A DNA stretch of 50,921 nt from Candidatus Poribacteria bacterium. GTDB taxonomy: Bacteria > Poribacteria > WGA-4E > WGA-3G. Both the position numbers and the translations under genes were made by a program. The notes under the pieces are model-generated. The model made no database searches, was not told the origin of the DNA, and was given only the letters and a program-made list of their open reading frames with translations. The stretch lies in assembly GCA_026706025.1 (NCBI GenBank), contig JAPOZO010000068.1:1-50921 (forward strand), in the 5' to 3' direction. Positions 22,842 through 31,026 of this stretch are shown piece after piece (position 1 is the first letter of the stretch; each line of letters begins with the position of its first letter).

Positions 22842-22877
22842 GTCTGTAGTTGCCCATAGTTGGCGGCAGCTACAGAC
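22842..22877 (+). terminator. Hairpin after the DUF1326 gene
   Basis: Arms GTCTGTAGTTGCC (22842-22854) and GGCAGCTACAGAC (22865-22877) pair over 13 bases with one wobble. No strong T tract follows. It separates this gene from the dioxygenase array. Confidence 0.55.
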
Positions 22878-22987
22878 GCTTCCATTCTCCCTAAGACTCA
22901 GAAAATAACCAGTAAGCGCACCCCTGAAAATGGCGAGGTTCAAACGCGCAAACATCCCATGTTTTATTAGGGGCAAGGAAAAAATTA

Positions 22988-23833
22988 GTGAACACAACTC
23001 CCAAAGAACGGGAATTTAGACTGACCCCTGAAGAACGAGCCGCTTGGGACGAGAACGGCTACTTTGTCCGTTACGACGTTTTTACCGAAGCAGAAAATGA
23101 CCTTTTAACGCAAGTTGCTGATGACATCGCTCTCGGAAAGATACCCTTCCCAGACCACCGTATCTTTCAGAACGCGTTAGTGAGAGACGGAAAAGTTGAA
23201 GCATCCGGTATCCACGCGATGCACAGCATCCACCAAATGAATCTTTACTCTCCTGAATTCCTTGAACGCACGCGTGATCCGCGTCTTACCGACCCTGTTG
23301 TTGACATCCTCGGTCCAGATCTCCTCGGTCTCAATAGTCTCTATATCTGGAAACCGCCGAAAATTGGCTTAGGGTTCCCATGGCATCAGGATAGGTGGTA
23401 TACACGACCGCAGTTTAAAACCAAAACCACAGTCGGCACGTGGACGGCTATTGATGCCGCTGATAAAGAAAACGGGTGTCTATACGTTATACCCGGTAGC
23501 CATAAAATCGGCATCCTTGAGCATGTTGAGCTTGAAGGTTCACAACAACAGGAATTTAAGCAGGCAATCGGTGCGCGGGACGAAGATGGCGTCGCCGTTG
23601 AAATCCCACCCGGAAGTGTCATCTTTTTCGACAACCGGATCCTTCATAAAAGTACTGATAACAACACTGGACGCTTTCGACGAAGTAACATCGCACATTA
23701 TATCAGTGCGAAGGCAGAACGAGTGCCACATAAGAATTATATGCGTCCGCTTATGTGGGTTAGCGGTAAAATATACCCAACCCTGTCTGAGGGTGTCTAT
23801 CGTGACACTTTACCTATCACGGAATCCGAGTAA
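22988..23833 (+). CDS. PhyH-family dioxygenase, array member 1 (type A)
   Basis: A 281-residue non-haem Fe(II)/2-oxoglutarate-dependent oxygenase of the phytanoyl-CoA dioxygenase family. The facial triad is visible as H133 and D135 in PWHQDRW and H220 in ILHKSTDN; R229 to R231 in GRFRRSN should hold 2-oxoglutarate. The N-terminal block LTPEERAAWDENGYFVRYDVF is common to all five array members. It shares HQMNLYSPEFL, HQDRWYT and GSVIFFDNR with member 3. There is no signal peptide, so it should be cytosolic. The substrate cannot be read from the sequence. The start is GTG 22988 with AAGGA upstream. Confidence 0.9.
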   Translation: MNTTPKEREFRLTPEERAAWDENGYFVRYDVFTEAENDLLTQVADDIALGKIPFPDHRIFQNALVRDGKVEASGIHAMHSIHQMNLYSPEFLERTRDPRLTDPVVDILGPDLLGLNSLYIWKPPKIGLGFPWHQDRWYTRPQFKTKTTVGTWTAIDAADKENGCLYVIPGSHKIGILEHVELEGSQQQEFKQAIGARDEDGVAVEIPPGSVIFFDNRILHKSTDNNTGRFRRSNIAHYISAKAERVPHKNYMRPLMWVSGKIYPTLSEGVYRDTLPITESE

Positions 23834-23891
23834 AATAAAGACTGGTCGATGACTGGATCGTGCCGTATAAAACTTGTCAATAGGAGCATGC

Positions 23892-24746
23892 GTGAACACA
23901 AATATAACATCTGAGGAACGAAAATTTAGACTCACACCTGAAGAACGAGCCGCTTGGGAGGAAAACGGCTACTTTGTCCGTTACGACGTTTTCAGAAAAG
24001 AAGAGAATGACTTTTTAGCGCAAATCGCTGATGACATTGTTGATGGAAAACGACCCTTTCCAGGTTATCATATCTTTGAAAATGCTTTAGTCAGAGACGG
24101 TAAAGTCAAAGCACAAGGCATCTACGCAATGCACAATATCCAATATGTGAGTTGTAATTGCCCAGAATTCCTTGCACGGACGCGCGATCCGCGTCTCACT
24201 GACCCCGCCGTTGACATCCTCGGTCCAGATCTCCTCGGTCTCAACAACCTCTATATTTGGAAACCGCCAAAAATCGGTTTAGGGTTCCCGTGGCATCAGG
24301 ATAAATGGTATTTTAACCATCAATATAAAACAGGAACGACAGTCGCGACCTGGTCTGCTATTGATGCCGCTGATAAAGGAAATGGTTGTTTATACGTTAT
24401 CCCCGGCAGCCATAAGCATGGCGTTCGGGACCATAAGGAACTTGAAGGCTCACAACAAGGAGAGTTTAAACAGGCAGAAGGTGCTCGTGATGAAGACGGC
24501 GTCGCGGTAGAAGTTCCTGCTGGCGCGGTCATCTGGTTTAATAGCCAAGTCCTCCATAAAAGCACGGATAACCACAGTGAACGTTTCAGACGTGCAAATA
24601 TCGCACATTATATGAATGCTAAAGGAGAATGGACACGTCCTGAGGCTATGAATAAAAAACGTCCTCCGATGTGGATTCGGGGTAAAATCTATCCCGGCAT
24701 GGCAGATGGAGTGCAACGTGACGTTATACCGATTTTAGAGGAGTAG
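23892..24746 (+). CDS. PhyH-family dioxygenase, array member 2 (type B)
   Basis: A 284-residue paralogue of the preceding gene with the same triad (HQD in PWHQDKWYF, H in VLHKSTDN) and arginine region ERFRRAN. It differs at segments likely to line the active site: YVSCNCPEFL, HQDKWYFNHQYKT and GAVIWFNSQ, which it shares largely with member 5. GTG 23892 is taken as start because AGGAG lies five bases upstream and the resulting NTNITSEERKF matches its sisters; an in-frame TTG (23874) is an alternative. It lies 58 bases after member 1 on the same strand. Confidence 0.9.
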   Translation: MNTNITSEERKFRLTPEERAAWEENGYFVRYDVFRKEENDFLAQIADDIVDGKRPFPGYHIFENALVRDGKVKAQGIYAMHNIQYVSCNCPEFLARTRDPRLTDPAVDILGPDLLGLNNLYIWKPPKIGLGFPWHQDKWYFNHQYKTGTTVATWSAIDAADKGNGCLYVIPGSHKHGVRDHKELEGSQQGEFKQAEGARDEDGVAVEVPAGAVIWFNSQVLHKSTDNHSERFRRANIAHYMNAKGEWTRPEAMNKKRPPMWIRGKIYPGMADGVQRDVIPILEE

Positions 24747-24759
24747 GTCTTACCCTTGC

Positions 24760-24782
24760 GGGTGAGGTTTAAAACCCCGCCT
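24760..24782. repeat. Imperfect palindrome related to the GGTA/GGTT family
   Basis: Arms GGTGAGGTT (24761-24769) and AACCCCGCC (24773-24781) pair imperfectly. The flanks hold TTACCCTT and AAGGGTA in opposite orientation. It lies in the gap between array members 2 and 3. Confidence 0.4.
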
Positions 24783-24859
24783 GCATTGCTTGTTGTGTAA
24801 GGGTACACGAAAAGATGCGTAAGTTCTAAGTAGTGGGTCATGAATTATGAGGCGCATGG

Positions 24860-25717
24860 ATGGACATAAACATAACGCCTGAAAAACGCAAATTCCGCTT
24901 AACGCCTGATGAACGTGCTTTTTGGAACGAGAACGGCTACTTTGTCCGTTACGACGTTTTCAGTAAAGAAGAAAACGACTTTTTAAGTCAGGTCGCTGAT
25001 GACATTGCGCTCGGAAAAATACCCTACCCAGACCGTCACATCCATCAAAATGCGTTAGTCAGGGATGGAAAAGTCGAAGCATCGGGTATCCACGCGATGC
25101 ACAGTATCTATCAAATGAATCTTTATTCCCCTGAATTCCTTGCCCGGGCACGTGATCCCCGTCTCACCGACCCCATTGTTGATGTCCTCGGTCCAGATCT
25201 CCTCAGTCTCACCATTCTCTATATTTGGAAACCGCCGAAAATCGGTTTAGGGTTCCCGTGGCATCAAGATAGATGGTATACGCAATCTATGTTTAAAACC
25301 CCAACTACCGTCGGTACGTGGGCTGCCATTGATGCCGCAGATATAGATAATGGGTGTCTATACGTTATACCCGGTAGCCACAAAGACGAAATCCTTGAGC
25401 ATGTTGAACTTGAAGGATCGCAACAACAGGAGTTTAAACTGGCACTTGGTGCCAAGGACGAAGATGGGGTTGCCATTGAAGTGCCACCCGGAAGTGTCAT
25501 CTTTTTCGACAACCGACTCCTCCATAAAAGCACTGATAACACCACTGAGCGTTTTCGGCGGTGTAGTGTTGCACATTACTTGAGTGCAAAGGCGGAACGG
25601 ACCCTGTATAAGAATGTAAAGCATATACTTCCAGTCTCGTGGGTTCGGGGTAAAGTATACCCAACGCTGTCTGATGAAGTCCACCACGACACTTTACCCA
25701 TCTCAGAATCCGAATAG
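24860..25717 (+). CDS. PhyH-family dioxygenase, array member 3 (type A)
   Basis: A 285-residue paralogue closest to member 1: it shares YQMNLYSPEFL, HQDRWYTQ and GSVIFFDNRLLHKSTDN. The Fe-binding HxD and distal His and the FRRCS arginine region are intact. ATG 24860 gives DINITPEKRKFRLTPDERAFW, aligning with its sisters; the ribosome site is a modest GAGG. A 58-base block (25476-25533) is identical to the matching part of member 4, pointing to recent gene conversion. The substrate is unknown. Confidence 0.9.
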   Translation: MDINITPEKRKFRLTPDERAFWNENGYFVRYDVFSKEENDFLSQVADDIALGKIPYPDRHIHQNALVRDGKVEASGIHAMHSIYQMNLYSPEFLARARDPRLTDPIVDVLGPDLLSLTILYIWKPPKIGLGFPWHQDRWYTQSMFKTPTTVGTWAAIDAADIDNGCLYVIPGSHKDEILEHVELEGSQQQEFKLALGAKDEDGVAIEVPPGSVIFFDNRLLHKSTDNTTERFRRCSVAHYLSAKAERTLYKNVKHILPVSWVRGKVYPTLSDEVHHDTLPISESE

Positions 25718-25764
25718 AATACAGTAACGTGAAGGACTGAGAAATCATGTTGAAAGGAGCAAGA

Positions 25765-26628
25765 ATGGATACAAATACAACAACCGAAGAACGGAAATTT
25801 AGACTGACCCCTGAAGAACGAGCCTCTTGGGACGAAAACGGCTACTTTATCCGTTACGACGTTTTCACGAAAGACGAGAACGACTTTTTGGCGCAAATCG
25901 CTGATGACATCGCCACCGGTAAACGTCCCTTCCGTACGAAAAATGTCCACCAAAATGCGTTAGTCAGAGATGGAAAAACTGAAGCATCGGGGACCTACGC
26001 GATGCACTGTATTCATCATATAAATAATTACGCGCCTGAGTTCCTCGCACGCACACGTGATCCGCGTCTCACCGATCCCGTTGTTGACTTAATAGGTCCA
26101 AATATCCTCGGTCTCAACAATCTGTATATCTGGAAACCGCCAAAAATCGGTCTCGGTTTTCCGTGGCATCAAGATAGATGGTATTTTAATAGACAGTATA
26201 AGACGGACAAGACAGTTGGCACATGGACTGCGATTGATGCCGCAGATTTAGAGAATGGGTGTTTGTACGTTATTCCCGGTAGCCACAAGGACGGCGTTCT
26301 TGAGCATGAGGAGCTCGAAGGTTCACAACAAAACGAGTTTAAGAGCGCGCGCGGTGCCAAGGACGAAGACGGTGTCGCTGTTGAAGTGCCACCCGGAAGT
26401 GTCATCTTTTTCGACAACCGACTCCTCCATAAAAGCACCAATAACCACAGTGGACGGTTTCGTAGATGTAGTGTTGCTCATTATATCAGTGCGGATTCAG
26501 AACGTCTGCCGTATAAGAACATAAATCATATCAAACCGGTGATGTGGGTTCGGGGGGATACATACTCCGAGAAGATGGAACCCGTCTATCGGGACGCTTT
26601 GCCGATCCCCAAAGAACAGGAGGATTAA
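25765..26628 (+). CDS. PhyH-family dioxygenase, array member 4 (mosaic of types A and B)
   Basis: A 287-residue paralogue with an intact HxD (PWHQDRWYF), distal His (LLHKSTNN) and arginines (GRFRRCS). It reads as a mosaic: the central segment YFNRQYKT resembles type B, GSVIFFDNRLLHKS is type A, and the end WVRGDTYSEKMEPVYRD is shared with member 5. ATG 25765 is taken as start, with AAAGGAGC upstream; TTG 25747 is in frame but precedes the conserved beginning. Its TAA overlaps the ATG of member 5 by one base, so the two are translationally coupled. Confidence 0.9.
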   Translation: MDTNTTTEERKFRLTPEERASWDENGYFIRYDVFTKDENDFLAQIADDIATGKRPFRTKNVHQNALVRDGKTEASGTYAMHCIHHINNYAPEFLARTRDPRLTDPVVDLIGPNILGLNNLYIWKPPKIGLGFPWHQDRWYFNRQYKTDKTVGTWTAIDAADLENGCLYVIPGSHKDGVLEHEELEGSQQNEFKSARGAKDEDGVAVEVPPGSVIFFDNRLLHKSTNNHSGRFRRCSVAHYISADSERLPYKNINHIKPVMWVRGDTYSEKMEPVYRDALPIPKEQED

Positions 26629-27485
26629 TGGACACAAACACAGCACAACCACAACAGGAATTTGCGATAACACCTGAAGAACGATCTTTTTGGGAAGAAA
26701 ACGGATATTTTGTCCGTTACGACGTTTTCACAGAAAAAGAAAATGACAGTTTACGACACATCGCTGACGATATTGCTGTAGGAAAACGATCTTTCCCCAC
26801 GGCGAATATCAATCAAAACGCCTTGGTCAGAGATGGAAAAGTGGACGCATCGGGTATCCATGCGATGCACAAAATCCATCATGTGAGTTGTTACATCCCA
26901 GAATTCCTTGCGCGTGTCCGTGATCCGCGCCTAACGGATCCGATCGTTGACCTACTCGGGCCAAATCTACTGGGTCTCAATAATCTGTATATCTGGAAAT
27001 CCCCAAAGATTGGCTTAGGGTTCCCGTGGCATCAAGATAAATGGTATTTCAACCATCAGTACAAAACTGAAATGACCGTCGGCACGTGGACTGCGATTGA
27101 TGCCGCTGATCGAGACAACGGGTGTCTATACGTTATCCCCGGTAGCCACAAGCACGGTATTCTTAAGCATGAGGACCTTGAAGGTTCACAACAAGCGGAG
27201 TTTAAAATTGCACGTGATGCTAAGGACACAGATGGTGTCGCTGTTGAAGCACCGCCTGGGGCAGTCGTTTGGTTCAACAACCAACTCCTCCATAAAAGCA
27301 CCGATAATCACAGTTCGCGCTTTCGACGGTGTAATGTTGCACACTACATCAGTGCAAATGCAGAACGTATCCCTAAAAAGGATGCAAAAAATATCCGTCC
27401 TGTCGTGTGGGTTCGCGGGGGTACATACTCCGAAAAGATGGAACCGGTCTATCGCGACGTTTTGCCCATTCCAGAATCCGATTGA
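26628..27485 (+). CDS. PhyH-family dioxygenase, array member 5 (type B)
   Basis: A 285-residue paralogue of type B (HHVSCYIPEFL, HQDKWYFNHQYKT, GAVVWFNNQLLHKSTDN) with triad and arginine intact. KSPKIGLGF replaces the usual KPPKIGLGF. It starts at ATG 26628 inside the TAATG overlap with member 4, with AGGAGG a few bases before. It closes the array; the next gene begins 122 bases later behind its own GGAGGAGG site. The segment 27486-27607 shows nothing else recognisable. Confidence 0.9.
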   Translation: MDTNTAQPQQEFAITPEERSFWEENGYFVRYDVFTEKENDSLRHIADDIAVGKRSFPTANINQNALVRDGKVDASGIHAMHKIHHVSCYIPEFLARVRDPRLTDPIVDLLGPNLLGLNNLYIWKSPKIGLGFPWHQDKWYFNHQYKTEMTVGTWTAIDAADRDNGCLYVIPGSHKHGILKHEDLEGSQQAEFKIARDAKDTDGVAVEAPPGAVVWFNNQLLHKSTDNHSSRFRRCNVAHYISANAERIPKKDAKNIRPVVWVRGGTYSEKMEPVYRDVLPIPESD

Positions 27486-27607
27486 AAGGCGAAGATAGAA
27501 AATTCAGGCATTACTACCAAGAAACAGAGTTCGCTATTGACGCGTTTGCAAAGCACGCCTATTGAAAGATACCATTTACTTTATATACGGAGGAGGGACA
27601 CAATTAA

Positions 27608-29404
27608 ATGTCTCATACATACAAACAGATAACGCGATCTTGGAAACTGGCAAACTTTGCCAAGATTATCACAGTAGCCGCTTTATGCGTTACCATTGCT
27701 GCTACAGCCGTCGCCCAAACACCCAATTTTCCAGAACGGATGCCAATCGTCGAACGACCGTTCTCAAATGACCCAGACAAATTCAGTTTCGCGATTATCG
27801 GCGACAAAACCGGTGGCGGTTTGGATAAGTGGCCAGTGTTTGACCGCGCAATAGACGAAATCAACATATTGAAACCCGACTTCGCTATCATGGTCGGCGA
27901 CCTAATACAGGGAGACACAAGAGACCTTAAACAACTCACGGCGGAATGGAAAGAATTTTGGGGGCATCAGTCCGATTTAATCGTGCCTTTTCTTCCGTTG
28001 CCTGGTAACCATGATATTACCAACCCAGTGATGTATGACTATTGGAAAGAATATCTCGGACGCACCTATTCGGCGTTTACCTATAAAAATTGTCTATTTA
28101 TAATGCTGAATACTGAGGAGTGGCACCATCCTGTACAGGCAGAGGAATGGGACTGGGAGAAAGGCTGGTTTGGAGATGAGCAGACGAAGTATGTGGAAGA
28201 TGAATTAGCAAAACACTCGGATGTCCGACATACGTTTGTCCTGCTGCACAGACCGCTATGGCTTCAGGAACACTCCGGTTGGGAAAAAATTGAGGCGGCA
28301 CTCGGTGAACGTGCATATACAGTTTTCGCGGGGCACTATCATAACCTGACGCTTCATACACGCAACGATCACCGATACTTCGTCCTCGGTGCTACCGGCG
28401 GCGGATTTACACCGCAGGAAGTACGAGAATACGGTGCATTTGACCACTATAGTATTGTAACCGTAGATGACGAAGCGGTTAATATCGCGATTATTGAACC
28501 CGGGAATATCCATCCCGCGGACATTTCGACGGCAGCGTTTAAAAATCGGCTTGCGAACTTGCTTACTTTTAAGCCGCAGTTTAATCTCAACAGAGATCAA
28601 CCGCTCTCCAGCGGAAAACTTGAAATAATCCTCGAAAACACGCTTGAAAAACTGCTGAAACTTGAAATAGTTTTCAATTCAAGTGAGAATTGGCAGGTCT
28701 CCCCAAATCAACTCTCTCTTCAAGCCAAACCCGGGCAAACCGCAAAAACAACTGTCACCTTTTCAGTCCCATCGGATGACTTCCTCCCGCTGCCGACCTA
28801 CAATTATTCAGCACTCTATGGTGGTGAACAATTGTTGAGCAGGAGGCAGTTGTTCCACCCTATTGACGGAGAAGATATGCGTATCCTTAAAGATTGGATG
28901 CTTCTCGGTCCCTTTGCCCTTGATGTCACAGAAACTCCCGTCGATCAGAACGATGTCCCACAGAGTTTTCTCAAAATATCATTACCGGAATCCGATCTCA
29001 ATAAGATTTACCAAGGACAATCAGGAGAAATTACTTGGCAAGAACATCGTTCTGAATCGGAGCGCGTCAATTTAAATGATGTTTTTGGGGACGCTGAGTT
29101 GGCGTACGGCTTCGGCACCTCCTATATCAAAAGCCCTGATGCACGGCGTGTGTTTGCGCAGATCGGATGGGGAAGCAATCTCGGAAGACTCTATCTTAAC
29201 GGCGTTGAGATTTCTGGTGCCGCTATTCCGGGCAAACATCTATTTTCTTGGTGGGCACACTTTGAATTACCTTTGAAAGAGGGTTGGAACACCTTAACGA
29301 TCCTGTCTGCAGATTACAATGGCTGGTGGGATTATCGGATGGAAGTCGCAGACGCTACAAACGCGTTGCAGTTCAGCACGAAACCCACTGATCCCGAAGA
29401 TTAA
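27608..29404 (+). CDS. Exported calcineurin-like metallophosphoesterase with C-terminal beta domains
   Basis: A 598-residue exported protein. The signal peptide ends near TAVAQ (residue 37). The catalytic domain (about 60-300) has the metallophosphoesterase blocks FAIIGDKTGG, AIMVGDLIQGD, LPGNHD, VLLHRPLW and FAGHYHNL. The first block has GDKT where many members have GDxH, a variant found in the GDRTGG subgroup. The later half looks like a beta sandwich plus a galactose-binding-like domain (DWMLLGPFAL, IGWGSNLGRLYLNG, LPLKEGWNTLTIL). A phosphodiesterase or phosphatase role in the periplasm is likely; the substrate is unknown. It precedes the PhnY/PhnZ-like pair, so it could release phosphonate or phosphate from larger molecules (inference). 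GGAGGAGG precedes the ATG. Confidence 0.88.
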   Translation: MSHTYKQITRSWKLANFAKIITVAALCVTIAATAVAQTPNFPERMPIVERPFSNDPDKFSFAIIGDKTGGGLDKWPVFDRAIDEINILKPDFAIMVGDLIQGDTRDLKQLTAEWKEFWGHQSDLIVPFLPLPGNHDITNPVMYDYWKEYLGRTYSAFTYKNCLFIMLNTEEWHHPVQAEEWDWEKGWFGDEQTKYVEDELAKHSDVRHTFVLLHRPLWLQEHSGWEKIEAALGERAYTVFAGHYHNLTLHTRNDHRYFVLGATGGGFTPQEVREYGAFDHYSIVTVDDEAVNIAIIEPGNIHPADISTAAFKNRLANLLTFKPQFNLNRDQPLSSGKLEIILENTLEKLLKLEIVFNSSENWQVSPNQLSLQAKPGQTAKTTVTFSVPSDDFLPLPTYNYSALYGGEQLLSRRQLFHPIDGEDMRILKDWMLLGPFALDVTETPVDQNDVPQSFLKISLPESDLNKIYQGQSGEITWQEHRSESERVNLNDVFGDAELAYGFGTSYIKSPDARRVFAQIGWGSNLGRLYLNGVEISGAAIPGKHLFSWWAHFELPLKEGWNTLTILSADYNGWWDYRMEVADATNALQFSTKPTDPED

Positions 29405-29495
29405 GAGGTTGACGCAACACATCCTTCAAAATTTGACAAAAGACGTTCTCCACGTTATACTTGGGGCAAGAAAATTATCCGCGAGGAAAAACGTT

Positions 29496-30287
29496 ATGTC
29501 TTACCTAAATCCAGAACTTCACAGAGACTGGAAAACGAACGGTTATCTGAAAATCCCGCACTTCTTCTCCGCCGAAGAAGTGGTGGACCTGCAAACCTGG
29601 GTCTCTGAAATCTCAGATTGGGAACCGACATCCGGCAAGTGGATGCATCACTACGAATCCACACCGGACGGCGCACGGCTTTCCCGCTCAGAAAATTTCG
29701 TGCCGTATCACACCAATATGAAAACCACCGTGACGAGCGGCAAAGTGTTAGCCGTTGTTTCCGAGTTGATGGAAGAACCCGCAGTCCTCTATAAAGAAAA
29801 GATTAACTACAAATACCCGGGCGGTGGCGGTTACGCTGCGCATCAGGACGCGCCCGCCTACGAGTTTATCAATTTCCACATCACCTGTTTAATCTCGGTG
29901 GATTCAGCGACTCCCGAAAATGGATGTCTCTATTTTTCACCGGGTCGGCATCAAGAGGGATTCATCGCACTGGACGAAAAGGGATGCGTCGCGCCTGAGA
30001 CCGCCTCAGCGATGGAGTGGATCGCGGTACCAACAGACCCTGGAGACATTCTCCTTTTCGGTTCTTACATCCCACACAAAAGTCCAGCAAATCGTTCAGA
30101 GCAACCGAGACGTATCATCTATCTCACTTACAACGCCATCTCACAAGGCGACTGGCGTGAGAAGTACTATGCCGACAAACGGGAGGCATTCTCCCAATAT
30201 GAGAAAGATGGTTCAAATCGAGACAAACAAATTAGCAAAATCGCACATTTTCAAGGGAAAACAGTAAATCATGGCAAACTACATTGA
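29496..30287 (+). CDS. PhyH-family dioxygenase, PhnY/TmpA-like (phosphonate hydroxylase candidate)
   Basis: A 263-residue Fe(II)/2-oxoglutarate dioxygenase clearly distinct from the five-gene array. The triad is H116 and D118 in YAAHQDAP plus H194 in IPHKSPANRS, with R205 or R206 in QPRRIIY. Segments KEKINYKYPGGGGY and, near the end, TYNAISQGDWREKYYADKREAF resemble PhnY-type enzymes, which hydroxylate 2-aminoethylphosphonate or related phosphonates at C1. It overlaps the following HD-domain gene by 17 bases, as expected for a PhnY-PhnZ unit. ATG 29496 is chosen (GAGGAA upstream, conserved opening YLNPELHRDWKTNGYLKI) over longer in-frame starts inside the phosphoesterase gene. The exact substrate is open. 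Confidence 0.85.
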   Translation: MSYLNPELHRDWKTNGYLKIPHFFSAEEVVDLQTWVSEISDWEPTSGKWMHHYESTPDGARLSRSENFVPYHTNMKTTVTSGKVLAVVSELMEEPAVLYKEKINYKYPGGGGYAAHQDAPAYEFINFHITCLISVDSATPENGCLYFSPGRHQEGFIALDEKGCVAPETASAMEWIAVPTDPGDILLFGSYIPHKSPANRSEQPRRIIYLTYNAISQGDWREKYYADKREAFSQYEKDGSNRDKQISKIAHFQGKTVNHGKLH

Positions 30288-30867
30288 CCAGAGCCTCGCA
30301 TACGAAATGAAAAACGCAACAGCAGAACAGAAGGTGGATGCGTTGTTCAACTACATGGAAGCAGAAGGGCAGTCGTTCTACGATGAGGTCGTGACGCAGC
30401 TGGAGCACGCGCTCCAATGCGCTGCCCTCGCACAGCAAAACGATGCAAGTCTTACACTGATTACAGGGGCATTACTCCACGATCTCGGACATATCATCTT
30501 AGACGAACACAATGCCGATAAAGCCTTTCTGGACATAGACTTGAATCACGAGGAGATAGGGGCGGAGTATCTGGCACCGTTTTTCCCAGAAGCCGTCACA
30601 ACGCCAATTCGGTTGCATGTTCCAGCGAAGCGATATCTATGTGCGACCGATGCGTCTTACCACGACGGGTTATCCGAGGCATCGAAAAGGAGTCTCATAG
30701 TTCAGGGAGGCGTGATGTCAGATGAGGAACGTGAGGCGTTTGAACAGATCCCACATTTCCGAGACGCCCTCACGTTACGCCGATGGGACGATCTCGCAAA
30801 GGTCAAAGGGTTAGAGATTGCGGGGTTAGAGACCTACCGAGGCATCGTGCAACAGTGCTTGGCGTAG
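30271..30867 (+). CDS. HD-domain oxygenase, PhnZ/TmpB-like (C-P bond cleavage candidate)
   Basis: A 198-residue HD-domain protein. The metal ligands expected for a mixed-valence di-iron PhnZ-type oxygenase are visible: H46 (VTQLEHALQ), H70 and D71 (LLHDLGH), H93 (NHEEIG), H116 (IRLHVPAKRYL) and D173 (RRWDD). K120, S138 and the QGG turn near 145 also fit. PhnZ cleaves the C-P bond of a 1-hydroxyphosphonate, for example to glycine and phosphate. One oddity: where PhnZ carries its iron-linked Tyr there is F36 followed by Y37, so the aromatic ligand may be shifted or lost. The glutamate of that motif (E39) is present. The 17-base overlap with the PhyH gene supports a joint pathway. Confidence 0.86.
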   Translation: MANYIDQSLAYEMKNATAEQKVDALFNYMEAEGQSFYDEVVTQLEHALQCAALAQQNDASLTLITGALLHDLGHIILDEHNADKAFLDIDLNHEEIGAEYLAPFFPEAVTTPIRLHVPAKRYLCATDASYHDGLSEASKRSLIVQGGVMSDEEREAFEQIPHFRDALTLRRWDDLAKVKGLEIAGLETYRGIVQQCLA

Positions 30868-30938
30868 TTAGAGAATGCATTTTTCCTGTGCGAGCAAACT
30901 GTGCTCACGACGGTTATAGTATTCACGCCCCACTGCAC

Positions 30939-30964
30939 GGTAGGCGAGGTTTCCCAACCTCGCC
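30939..30964. repeat. GGTA-led palindrome, copy 4
   Basis: Arms GGCGAGGTT (30943-30951) and AACCTCGCC (30956-30964) with loop TCCC, preceded by CGGTA. The stem sequence differs from copies 1 and 2 but pairs fully. It lies downstream of the PhnZ-like gene and could also stop transcription. Confidence 0.65.
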
Positions 30965-31026
30965 GGAACTACAAAGAATAGGATTTTACGTAAGCCTTGT
31001 CTTATAAAAATCATAGAGGAATAAAA

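Noticed and set aside
23386-27301. Similar antisense reading frames inside each of the five PhyH genes
   Set aside because: They recur because the sense genes are paralogues with the same codon pattern. They have no ribosome sites and their products are Ser/Pro-rich shadow sequences.
22988-27485. Regular repeats that might suggest a CRISPR array
   Set aside because: The repeats are about 850 bases long and are coding paralogues. No short, evenly spaced repeats with unique spacers occur anywhere in the window.
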